The notes under the pieces are model-generated. The model was not told the origin of the DNA and made no database searches. It saw only the letters and a program-made list of their open reading frames with translations. This document shows positions 23,414 through 30,470 of a stretch of 30,470 nt of DNA, piece after piece. The position numbers and the translations under genes were made by a program. Numbering within the stretch: position 1 is the stretch's first letter; each line of letters begins with the position of its first letter. Source of the stretch: an uncultured Clostridia bacterium (lineage in GTDB: Bacteria; Bacillota; Clostridia; TANB77; CAG-508); contig CALXVF010000002.1 in assembly GCA_944391895.1 (NCBI GenBank), positions 1-30,470 of the forward strand, in the 5' to 3' direction.

Positions 23414-24418
23414 GTGATAAAAATTAGTAAGCTAAAGAAGTGTATAATAGGAATAAGACACATAGTAAAAATATTAATTATATTAGTAGTAGCAATAATA
23501 TTAATATTAGGAATTATAAAAATTACACATAAACAAACATATAGTGTTAGTTTAAATGGCGAAGTAATAGGATATACACAAGACAAAGTAGCTTTGCAAA
23601 AAAGGATAAACGATTATATTAATTCTGGTAATGGAGAAAATATAGCATTTGTTGAAGTAAACGAAATGCCAGAATATGAAGTTTGCTTATTAAAAAATGG
23701 TATAGAAACAAATGACCAAGAAATTTTTGATAAAGTAACATCATCAGGAACAACATATTATAAATATTATGCTGTCACAGAAGAAAATGAAGAGAAAGCT
23801 TATGTAAAAGAATTTGCTGATGCAGAATCGATAGTAAATCAATTAAAAGAGAAAAAGAGCACAAATTCAGATAAATTAGGGATAGTTGAAAAATATTCTA
23901 CAACACCAGCAGAATATAAAACGATAGAAACAGCTGTATCTGAATTATACAAAGAAAAGAAAGTTGTAGTAGCTAAAAATACTACTAAGCCAAAAGCACA
24001 ATACACAGGACCTAGTGTAAAAACAGATTTGGGAATATCTTTAGTAAAGCCTGTATCAGGAGTAATAAGTTCAAGATTTGGAATAAGATCAAGAGATAAT
24101 CATAAGGGACTAGATATTGCTGCACCAAAAGGAACAGCAATAAAAGCAGCAGCAAGTGGAACAGTTATTTTCTCAGGATATGGAGCTAACGGAAATGGAT
24201 ATTCAGGTTATGGAAATACAGTTGCTATAAAATCAAATAGTTCAGTAACAATACTTTATGCTCATTGTACATCTTTATATGTAAAAAAAGGACAAACTGT
24301 ATCTCAAGGGGAAGTAATAGCATCTGTAGGATCAACAGGAATTTCAACAGGAAACCACTTACACTTTGAAATAAGATATAATGGGAAAGCAATAGATCCT
24401 CAAAATTACATATATTAA
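23414..24418 (+). CDS. M23 family peptidoglycan endopeptidase, membrane-anchored
   Basis: This LytM-type zinc endopeptidase cuts cross-bridges in the cell wall. The frame gives 334 residues from GTG at 23414, but that GTG is part of the ribosome site itself (GGAGGGTGAT, 23409-23418), so the true start may be a rare ATT at 23423. A membrane segment lies at about 16-36. Residues 40-190 are a linker region with a G5- or YabE-like beginning (YSVSLNGEVIGYTQDKVALQ). The M23 domain (about 212-334) has SRFGIRSRDNHKGLDIAAPK (metal ligands His and Asp), LYAHC and the C-terminal HLHFE. All zinc ligands are present, so it should be active. It ends at a strong terminator shared with the coat-protein genes. 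Confidence 0.9.
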   Translation: MIKISKLKKCIIGIRHIVKILIILVVAIILILGIIKITHKQTYSVSLNGEVIGYTQDKVALQKRINDYINSGNGENIAFVEVNEMPEYEVCLLKNGIETNDQEIFDKVTSSGTTYYKYYAVTEENEEKAYVKEFADAESIVNQLKEKKSTNSDKLGIVEKYSTTPAEYKTIETAVSELYKEKKVVVAKNTTKPKAQYTGPSVKTDLGISLVKPVSGVISSRFGIRSRDNHKGLDIAAPKGTAIKAAASGTVIFSGYGANGNGYSGYGNTVAIKSNSSVTILYAHCTSLYVKKGQTVSQGEVIASVGSTGISTGNHLHFEIRYNGKAIDPQNYIY

Positions 24419-24442
24419 AAAATGCCCATTAGGGCATTTTTT
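24417..24442 (+). terminator. Bidirectional terminator
   Basis: AAAAAATGCCC / GGGCATTTTTT form an 11-bp perfect stem with an ATTA loop, followed by ATTT. It overlaps the stop codons of both convergent genes (M23 at 24418, coat protein at 24441). Confidence 0.92.
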
Positions 24443-24683
24443 ATTTAAGTTCATTCTTAATTTTTTGAACTTCAGTCATATCAGCAGAATCTGCTGGCTT
24501 ATAATAACCTTTAGATTTTGCAACCTTAAATAATTCGTATTGAAAACTTTCACTTCCATCTCTTAATTGTTGAAGAGTTTGTCTAAGCTGCATGTTTTCA
24601 GTTTCAGAAATAGCGGTCTGGTAGCTAGATAGACCTGCTTTTGTACTTTCAAGTACATCATTAACCATTGTTTTCTCGTCCAT
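24441..24683 (-). CDS. CotF-like spore coat protein
   Basis: This 80-residue protein is all-helical with heptad-like spacing (DVLESTKAGLSSYQTAISET, then MQLRQTLQQLRDGSESFQYE and KVAKSKGYYKPA), the ferritin-like fold of the CotF family. The tail YYKPA is typical of CotF relatives. AGGAGG lies ahead of the ATG, nine bases after the end of a second small helical protein, so both are one operon. Such proteins are found in the spore coat of Bacilli and Clostridia, but many members have unproven roles. It is the clearest hint in the window that the organism forms spores. Confidence 0.82.
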   Translation of the reverse strand: MDEKTMVNDVLESTKAGLSSYQTAISETENMQLRQTLQQLRDGSESFQYELFKVAKSKGYYKPADSADMTEVQKIKNELK

Positions 24684-24691
24684 AAAACCTC

Positions 24692-24880
24692 CTAATTTTC
24701 TAAAAAAGTCATTAAAGTTTGTTTTGTATTCAAACTGTCTTGAGCAGCTTTAGTAAAAAGCTGTTTAATTTGTGGGTCAACAGCTGTACTTGCATATTGA
24801 TTTAATTTTGCATAGCAAGTATCAGAAGAACCAATAAAATGTCTTAAATTTTGTAATTCAACTTTACTTAAATTAGCCAT
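24692..24880 (-). CDS. Small CotF-like coat protein partner
   Basis: I place the start at the ATG at 24880, preceded by GAAAGGAAGG, giving 62 residues (MANLSKVELQNLRHFIGSSD onward); the frame is open further upstream but without a ribosome site or plausible protein. It is helical, with LNQYASTAVDPQIKQLFTKA and a final LNTKQTLMTFLEN, resembling the N-terminal half of a CotF-like four-helix fold. It probably pairs with the 80-residue protein behind it. Confidence 0.75.
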   Translation of the reverse strand: MANLSKVELQNLRHFIGSSDTCYAKLNQYASTAVDPQIKQLFTKAAQDSLNTKQTLMTFLEN

Positions 24881-25031
24881 ATTATCCTTCCTTTCATTAA
24901 AAGATATATTTTTATTTTTTCCGAAAAAAAAGAAAATATACAAACAAAAAATCATTAATTTTCAATTAACTTCACAAAATCTGTTTACTTTTAATACAAT
25001 ATACAAATATGTTTTAATAGGAGGAAAAATT

Positions 25032-26252
25032 TTGAAAAAATTTTTTAGTATAATAATGCTAATAATTATACTTATACTAATATGGAGTTCAAAAACAATT
25101 GCTATAAATCCATCAAATAATGAAATATATGAAGGTATAGATGTAAGTAGATGGCAAGGTTCAATAAATTTTGAAGAAGTAGCGAATGATGAAATAGACA
25201 TTGTATATATAAAAGCAACACAAGGAACTACATATGTTTCACCTACATTTGAATCACAATATACAAATGCAAAAAATAATGGATTAAAAATAGGATTTTA
25301 TCATTACGTGACAGCTAGAACAGTAGAAGAAGCTAGAAATGAAGCTCAATTTTTTGCGTCAAAAATTTCAGGAAAACAAATAGACTGCAAATTAGCAATG
25401 GATTTTGAAGAATTCGGAAACTTATCTCAAGAAGAAATAAATGCAATAGGCTTGGCATTTATGAAAAGATTAGAAGAGCTAACAAATAAACCAGCAGTCA
25501 TATACAGTAATACATATGCAGCAAGAACAATTTGGAATGGAGAAATAATAAAATATCCATTATGGGTAGCAGAATATGGAGTGTCAAAACCAAGAGATAA
25601 TGGAAAATGGAATAGTTATGTTGGATGGCAATATACAAATATGGGAAATATTAAAGGCGTAAATGGAAATGTAGATAGAGATAAATTTACAAAAGATATA
25701 TTTATAAATCAACCGGAAACTCCAGGAGAGATAATACCAGAAATACCAGAGCCAGAAAGTAGATACAAAACAATAACTATTTTAAGAGGAGATACACTAA
25801 GTAAAATTGCTAAAGAATATGGAACAACAGTAAATGAACTAGCAAGAATAAATAATATTCAAAACGTAAATTTAATTTACGCAGGTAGAACATTGAGAGT
25901 TCCTATATCTGATCCTCAAGAAAACAATAGTTCAGAAGAAATAGTATATATAGTTAAAAGAGGAGATACTTTAAGTGAAATCGCAATGGAATACAATGTA
26001 ACAGTAAATGAAATAGCGAGAGAAAATCAAATAAAAAATGTTAATTTAATATATCCAGGGCAAAGGTTGATTATAAAAACTAAAGCGATGGGAACAGAGT
26101 TGGGACATTTGTGTTATAAAGTAGTAAGGGGAGATACATTGTATTCAATTGCAAGAAGGTATAATACAACAATTTCGAATATTGTAATATTAAATAGAAT
26201 TCAGAATCCAAATTTAATATATCCAGGACAATGTCTAAAAATAAATAGATGA
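25032..26252 (+). CDS. GH25 lysozyme with three LysM repeats
   Basis: This secreted muramidase cuts the N-acetylmuramic acid bond of peptidoglycan. The 406-residue protein starts at TTG with AGGAGGA upstream and has a signal peptide (residues 1-24, FFSIIMLIIILILIWSS). The GH25 domain (about 33-225) shows GIDVSRWQG, IVYIKATQGTTYV, GFYHYVTA and the catalytic MDFEEFG, all usual for active members. After a Pro-Glu linker come three LysM domains (about 248-292, 305-349, 360-405), each with the pattern RGDTLxxIAxxYxTTxxEI and ending NLIYPGQ or similar, which anchor it to the wall. It is probably for wall turnover or spore germination or release. It is followed by the polyamine operon without a strong terminator. 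Confidence 0.95.
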   Translation: MKKFFSIIMLIIILILIWSSKTIAINPSNNEIYEGIDVSRWQGSINFEEVANDEIDIVYIKATQGTTYVSPTFESQYTNAKNNGLKIGFYHYVTARTVEEARNEAQFFASKISGKQIDCKLAMDFEEFGNLSQEEINAIGLAFMKRLEELTNKPAVIYSNTYAARTIWNGEIIKYPLWVAEYGVSKPRDNGKWNSYVGWQYTNMGNIKGVNGNVDRDKFTKDIFINQPETPGEIIPEIPEPESRYKTITILRGDTLSKIAKEYGTTVNELARINNIQNVNLIYAGRTLRVPISDPQENNSSEEIVYIVKRGDTLSEIAMEYNVTVNEIARENQIKNVNLIYPGQRLIIKTKAMGTELGHLCYKVVRGDTLYSIARRYNTTISNIVILNRIQNPNLIYPGQCLKINR

Positions 26253-26327
26253 TAAATATTAAAATAATATAGTTATTTTTTAATCAATGTGGTACACTTA
26301 TAAAAACAATATGAAAAGAGTGAGAAA

Positions 26328-27530
26328 ATGAAATTAGTACCAATACCTAATTATAATGAATATAGACTAAATCTTATGTTTGATGCTTATAAGTGGGATC
26401 CTCAATTTTTAGACAATAATACTATAGCTAAATATGCATTAGTAATTTCAAAGGAAGAAGATGAGGAACTAAAAGAATTAACAGAAAGATTAGATAAAGA
26501 AACTAGAAAATCAGAAGAAATAATAAATAATAACTTGAATTTAGCTAAAATGCTAAAGTTACCAGGAAAAATCAAACAAGAAATAAAACTAATGAAAAAT
26601 TATAATCCAGACACACATATTAGACTTATGAGATATGACTTTCATCCGACATGTGAACAAAAGTGGACAGTGAGTGAGGTAAACAGTGATGTACCTGGAG
26701 GTTTTGCCGAAGCTTCAATAATGCCGCAAATTGCAATTGACACCTTAAAAGAAAATAAATATTATTACAAAAACTTTGGCGAAATTTTAACAAGGGCAAT
26801 TGCAAAAAAGGTTCCGGCAAAAGGCAGAATCATGCTAGTACACTGTACCTCATATAGTGATGATAGACAAGTTATGCAGTTTTTAGGAGATAAATTAGAA
26901 ACTTTAGGGTTGGGCGTTATATATGGTGCCGCTGACCATCTAATATTCAATAATAATGAAGCTATTAGTATTCTTGATGGAAACGAAGGAAAAGTTGATG
27001 GAATATTTAGATTTACTCCATTAGAATGGCTAATAGAAATAAAACCAAAGCATTGGCAAGGATATTTTAATACTATAACACCATCTTGCAACCATCCAAT
27101 AGCAATATTTGCACAAACAAAAAGATTTCCGTTAATATGGGATGCTCTTGAAAAACAAGGAGTAGATTTAGGTACTTGGAGAAAATTACTTCCGGAGACA
27201 ATAGAAGTTAAAGAGGTAAAAGGAAGAGAAGAGTACATCTATAAACCAGCATGTGGTAGAGTCGGAGAAAAGATATCTATAAAAGAAGCATGTAGTGAAA
27301 ATGAATATGAAGAAATAATTAAAGATGTGAGAAGACACCCAAAAAGATATATAGCACAAAGAAAATTTAGTAGCAAGCCAGTAATTAGTGAAAATGGTGA
27401 AGAATTTCATGTATGTATAGGTTCATACAGTGTTGAAGGAATGCATGCAGGATATTATGCAAGAATAAGTAAGCTTCCACGTATAGACTCAAATGCAGCG
27501 GATATACCAGTTCTAATTGAAAGGAGTTAA
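26328..27530 (+). CDS. Glutathionylspermidine synthase-like ATP-grasp ligase
   Basis: This 400-residue enzyme resembles the synthetase domain of glutathionylspermidine synthase (and the YjfC/YgiC group), ligases that join a carboxyl group to a polyamine or amine using ATP. Seen here: IRLMRYDFHPTCEQKWTVSE followed by VNSDVPGGFAEAS, the family's acidic ADP-magnesium region; later EEYIYKPACGRVGEK and the Gln-Arg stretch YIAQRKFSS as the permuted ATP-grasp part; and a C-terminal GSYSVEGMHAGYYARIS. No amidase domain is present, so it is a stand-alone ligase. Its stop is followed after one base by the next ATG, and a homospermidine-synthase-like gene completes the operon. The amine is therefore plausibly homospermidine; the acid partner is unknown. 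The upstream region has TACACT with no good -35. Confidence 0.82.
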   Translation: MKLVPIPNYNEYRLNLMFDAYKWDPQFLDNNTIAKYALVISKEEDEELKELTERLDKETRKSEEIINNNLNLAKMLKLPGKIKQEIKLMKNYNPDTHIRLMRYDFHPTCEQKWTVSEVNSDVPGGFAEASIMPQIAIDTLKENKYYYKNFGEILTRAIAKKVPAKGRIMLVHCTSYSDDRQVMQFLGDKLETLGLGVIYGAADHLIFNNNEAISILDGNEGKVDGIFRFTPLEWLIEIKPKHWQGYFNTITPSCNHPIAIFAQTKRFPLIWDALEKQGVDLGTWRKLLPETIEVKEVKGREEYIYKPACGRVGEKISIKEACSENEYEEIIKDVRRHPKRYIAQRKFSSKPVISENGEEFHVCIGSYSVEGMHAGYYARISKLPRIDSNAADIPVLIERS

Positions 27531-27531
27531 A

Positions 27532-28182
27532 ATGACAGGAAAAGATATATATAAAATATGGGCTCCAACAGATGCGAAATGGGTAGATTGGGTAAGACCA
27601 GTACCTTTTATAGATATAAATGAAAAATTAGAGTTATATGAAGTTAGTAATTTTGAAATACCGAATATAAATTATATACATAAACTGATTCCTAATACAG
27701 CTATAATTATAGACATTCCTGGAAGTGAGAGCATAAAAGAAGGATTGGCAGTAGCAAAACTGGGATATAGACCGATACCAATATATAATGGAACTACTGA
27801 AACAAAAAATGCTAGAGCAACAGTTAATAATCATTTAGTAACAATGGGATTAATACAAGGTGCTTTTGAATTAAAAAAAATAGAAATTTCAGATAAAGCC
27901 ATGCCAGCTTTCTTATTAGATAGTAACCGTATGAACAGATATAAAATAGATATTTCAGTTTTTGATAATAGCTGGGATATATATGCTCAAGACATTCCAT
28001 CAGCAGAATACTTTTTGAAAAATAATATTAATCAAATTATAGTTAGAGGAGACAAAATACAAAAAGATTTAAGGAAAATATTATATAAATTTCAAGAAAA
28101 AGGAATAAAAATTTTATTTACTAATGGTTATGAAGAGCCTAAATTAGTTAAAATAGAGAGAATATTGGAAAAGGACAAATAA
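27532..28182 (+). CDS. Unrecognised protein of the polyamine operon
   Basis: The ATG at 27532 is one base after the ligase stop; AAAGGAG, inside the ligase gene, lies seven bases upstream, so this start is better than the TTG at 27517. The 216-residue protein matches no family I know. It is cytoplasmic by composition, with an alternating beta-alpha look: KLIPNTAIIIDIPGSESIKE, GLAVAKLGYRPIPIYNG, a middle part NARATVNNHLVTMGLIQGAF and, near the end, INQIIVRGDKIQKD with GIKILFTNGYEEPKL. Position between two polyamine-type enzymes, with gaps of one and three bases, implies a shared pathway, perhaps as a substrate-supplying or partner subunit (inference). Confidence 0.8.
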   Translation: MTGKDIYKIWAPTDAKWVDWVRPVPFIDINEKLELYEVSNFEIPNINYIHKLIPNTAIIIDIPGSESIKEGLAVAKLGYRPIPIYNGTTETKNARATVNNHLVTMGLIQGAFELKKIEISDKAMPAFLLDSNRMNRYKIDISVFDNSWDIYAQDIPSAEYFLKNNINQIIVRGDKIQKDLRKILYKFQEKGIKILFTNGYEEPKLVKIERILEKDK

Positions 28183-28185
28183 AAT

Positions 28186-29658
28186 ATGGTAAAGTTTGAA
28201 GGTAAAATTGTTCAATTTGGCTTTGGAGCTGTAGGTAAAAGTTTTTACGAAAAAGTACAAAAAGAAATCAAGTTTAATGAAAATAATTACTATGTTATTA
28301 CGGCAGATAAAAGTGAATTTAATGCATTTATCAATCTAGGAGGAATGGTAGCAAACTTTGTAGAAGCTAATGTAACGAAAGACAATTTTAAAGAGGTATT
28401 TGAAAAATATCTAGAAGAAGGAGATTTACTTATTGATTTTGCCGACACAGTAGGAACAAAGGACATCTGCAGGTGGTGTGCAGAAAAAAATATCATGTAT
28501 ATAAATACAGGAGAAGCGGATTGGCCTGAAAATTGGTACAGTATTTTAAATGAAAATTTACTAAAAAATAAACTAAAAGAAGAATATCACAATAATAATT
28601 ATGTAAATAAACATCCTATTGTTCTGCAACATGGTAATAATCCAGGACTAGTTTCTCACTTTGTGAAAGCGGGAATTGAATATATTGTAAATACTCAGTT
28701 TAAGAAAGATAGAAAGCTTAAAACATTAATAAAAGATAACAAATTTAATGAAGCGGCAAAGATTTTAGGGATAAAAATGATACATGTAAATGATATTGAC
28801 TTACAAAAAATAAATGATGTTTATAATAAAGATAAACTATATAATACATGGTGTATTGATTCTTTCTTTTTTGAAATGCTTAGTGAATCAACGATAGATA
28901 TAGGAACACATGAAAGAATTGACTTTGAGGATAAATGCAAGCTTGTAGATTATAAAAATGGGTTTGCCGAATTAAAAACCATAGCAGCAGAAACAAAATG
29001 TCGTACATATTATCCTAATGGTGAATTTGAAGGATTTTTAGTTCCGCATGAGGAAACAATTACAATAGCAAAAAGCTTAGAGGTAGAAGAAGAGGGAAAA
29101 GTAATATATAGGCCATCAGTTATGTTTGTATATTCTCCATGTGAATATGCAAGAAAATATATGGAAGACGCAAAAGTGAATGATTATCCTGAATCAAATC
29201 CACAAAAACCGGAGGATTGTGAAAATAAAAATGGAGTAACCATTACTAGAGGATATTTATATCCACAAAAAGCAGAAATAGTATATAAAGAAAAAATAGA
29301 ATCCGGAACAGAATATGTAGGGGTATTATTGATTGGAGAAAATTTTAAGCCAGTTTGGGTAGGAAATAGAATAGAACTCTCATTTCTATATAAAAATCTA
29401 AAAGACTCTTATTGGCAAACTCCAACAATTACGCCAGTTGCAATGTCTGCTCTTTCAGCAGTACGTTGGATGATTAGAAACGAGGATAAGGGTGACATAT
29501 ATTTTCCTGATGATATACCAGATTATAAATATATATTAAAAATTGCAGAAAAATATATTTCTAAAACAATCTTCAAGACTTTTGATAGTAAAACCATAGA
29601 AAAAGAATTAAAAATTAAATTATCAAACATACAATCTAAAGACTTTTTTGTAAAATAG
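28186..29658 (+). CDS. Homospermidine synthase-like enzyme (saccharopine dehydrogenase fold)
   Basis: Bacterial homospermidine synthase joins aminobutyl groups of two putrescines (or of spermidine and putrescine) by an NAD-linked mechanism. This protein of 490 residues begins with the Rossmann pattern VQFGFGAVGKSF, has DFADTVGTKDICRWCAEKN (about 85-103) and NTGEADWPENWY (about 107-118), the conserved HGNNPGLVSHFVKAGIEY (about 146-163), and later VMFVYSPCEYARKYM (about 308-322), matching the size and order of Hss proteins (about 480 residues). It starts three bases after the previous stop, with AAAAGGA upstream, and ends at a strong terminator. I cannot verify active-site residues by alignment, so a related polyamine oxidoreductase remains possible. 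Confidence 0.83.
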   Translation: MVKFEGKIVQFGFGAVGKSFYEKVQKEIKFNENNYYVITADKSEFNAFINLGGMVANFVEANVTKDNFKEVFEKYLEEGDLLIDFADTVGTKDICRWCAEKNIMYINTGEADWPENWYSILNENLLKNKLKEEYHNNNYVNKHPIVLQHGNNPGLVSHFVKAGIEYIVNTQFKKDRKLKTLIKDNKFNEAAKILGIKMIHVNDIDLQKINDVYNKDKLYNTWCIDSFFFEMLSESTIDIGTHERIDFEDKCKLVDYKNGFAELKTIAAETKCRTYYPNGEFEGFLVPHEETITIAKSLEVEEEGKVIYRPSVMFVYSPCEYARKYMEDAKVNDYPESNPQKPEDCENKNGVTITRGYLYPQKAEIVYKEKIESGTEYVGVLLIGENFKPVWVGNRIELSFLYKNLKDSYWQTPTITPVAMSALSAVRWMIRNEDKGDIYFPDDIPDYKYILKIAEKYISKTIFKTFDSKTIEKELKIKLSNIQSKDFFVK

Positions 29659-29660
29659 AA

Positions 29661-29687
29661 AAAGGAATGACTAAAATCATTCCTTTT
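29661..29687 (+). terminator. Bidirectional terminator
   Basis: AAAGGAATGA / TCATTCCTTT form a 10-bp perfect stem with loop CTAAAA, followed by TATATATA on the plus strand. On the minus strand TTTTTC follows the stem. It ends both the polyamine operon and the convergent DUF2207 gene. Confidence 0.88.
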
Positions 29688-29705
29688 ATATATATAAAAT
29701 TCGGC

Positions 29706-30470
29706 TTAGTGACCACCGCCACCTCCACCGCCGCCACGGCCTCCCCCGCCGTAGCCACCGTGTCCTCCATAACTCATGCTATGAGAATGATATGATGCAG
29801 TACGTGTTGCAGTTCTGAAAGAGTGACAACTGTGATGGAAAGTTCTTGAAGAGTAATAAGGATTACTTAGTAAAGGACTCATTTCCATGTTAGGACATCT
29901 AATTTTTAAAGCAGCAACTACTTTTTCAGAAATACCAAATGCTGTTGCATACACTAAATACTGTTCCCATAAAGGTAATTCAACAACAGTACGTTCATTC
30001 ATAAGCGTTTCACTATTTAAGAAATCATATAATCCTTTCCATTTAGAATATTCATCTTCTCCAAATTGTGTAAGTAATACATATTTCTTAGATAATTTTT
30101 TTAGGTAAAATGCACTAAATATAAATGCAGCACCTAAAACAAAATATGCACCAAATGCAAAACCAACGGGAGTTAAATATGATATGAAATTTGCTATTAT
30201 AATAATTAAAATACCAAATACCATAAATGTTGTAGATTGCGATTTTGTCTTCCTTTTTGGTTCTGTATAATCAGACTTTTGGAAATATCCTTGAGATATA
30301 CCTATATTAGTAATAGAGTTTTGAATGTTTTTTACAAAAGAAGTAGTATTTTCATAATCATTTGAAACTCTAGACTGGAATACCGACATAGATATTTCAT
30401 TTCCAAGAGAGTGCCTCAAAATTAAACTAAAGTAATATTCTTCAGAAGGAGATAGAGGCTCTAGTTGTGG
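29706..30470 (-). CDS. DUF2207 family membrane protein (C-terminal part, cut by window edge)
   Basis: The frame is open from the right edge to the stop at 29706, giving the last 255 residues. It lacks its N-terminus. Two membrane segments (about residues 93-108 and 113-135 of the visible part) separate an upstream cytoplasmic stretch from a typical DUF2207 tail: DEYSKWKGLYDFLNSETLMN and LPLWEQYLVYATAFGISEKV. The C-terminus is a low-complexity Gly-His run (GGHGGYGGGGRG), also usual in this family. DUF2207 proteins are widespread predicted membrane proteins of unknown role. No start can be chosen from this window. Confidence 0.88.
   Translation of the reverse strand, partial: PQLEPLSPSEEYYFSLILRHSLGNEISMSVFQSRVSNDYENTTSFVKNIQNSITNIGISQGYFQKSDYTEPKRKTKSQSTTFMVFGILIIIIANFISYLTPVGFAFGAYFVLGAAFIFSAFYLKKLSKKYVLLTQFGEDEYSKWKGLYDFLNSETLMNERTVVELPLWEQYLVYATAFGISEKVVAALKIRCPNMEMSPLLSNPYYSSRTFHHSCHSFRTATRTASYHSHSMSYGGHGGYGGGGRGGGGGGGGH

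Noticed and set aside
26765..27238. Minus-strand frame of 157 codons opposite the ligase gene
   Set aside because: It is an antisense shadow of the GSPS-like gene; composition and lack of start signals argue against coding.
1..30470. CRISPR array, prophage or defence island
   Set aside because: No regularly spaced direct repeats, cas, phage structural, restriction or other defence genes were seen; the gene content is housekeeping and envelope-related apart from the single IS.

Overview
The window is very AT-rich DNA from a Gram-positive bacterium, most likely a Clostridia-type Firmicute. The evidence is strong AGGAGG-type ribosome sites, TTGACA/TATAAT promoters with 17-base spacers, AGA as the main Arg codon, the 16S rRNA 5' end, two CotF-type coat proteins (suggesting a spore former) and wall proteins of Gram-positive type (VanW, LCP, D,D-carboxypeptidase, GH25-LysM). 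I cannot name the species.

Layout. (1) 1-2114: the 5' end of a 16S rRNA gene on the minus strand with two near-consensus promoters, then an apparently intact IS30-type insertion sequence (430-2069) with 26-bp perfect terminal inverted repeats and a possible 3-bp target duplication. It sits between the rRNA promoters and the terminator of the next minus-strand gene. (2) 2123-5300: a VanW/G5 wall protein (minus) and an M18 aminopeptidase (plus). (3) 5311-9170: a Gld-type ABC export operon (ATPase, permease, GldG-like) bracketed by two oppositely oriented copies of an unrecognised palindromic repeat. (4) 9198-15099: DUF5711-CvpA-ThyX operon, an LCP wall-polymer transferase, a convergent D,D-carboxypeptidase, and a comEA gene broken by one extra base. 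(5) 15178-18100: a second ABC exporter and a hypoxanthine-DNA glycosylase-type enzyme. (6) 18141-21095, minus strand: three unknown membrane-protein genes, a DUF4160 gene with a small partner, and initiator tRNA-fMet. (7) 21199-23294: a possible small RNA or microprotein transcript divergent from topB (DNA topoisomerase III). (8) 23414-26252: M23 endopeptidase, two small coat proteins, GH25 lysozyme with three LysM repeats. (9) 26328-29658: a tight three-gene operon of a glutathionylspermidine-synthase-like ligase, an unrecognised 216-residue protein and a homospermidine-synthase-like enzyme. (10) A DUF2207 membrane protein running off the right edge.

Most of the window is cell-envelope housekeeping. 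The parts most worth following up are the putative polyamine-conjugation operon, the paired palindromic repeats around the Gld operon, the divergent short transcript at topB, and the iterated-motif architecture of the IS ends.
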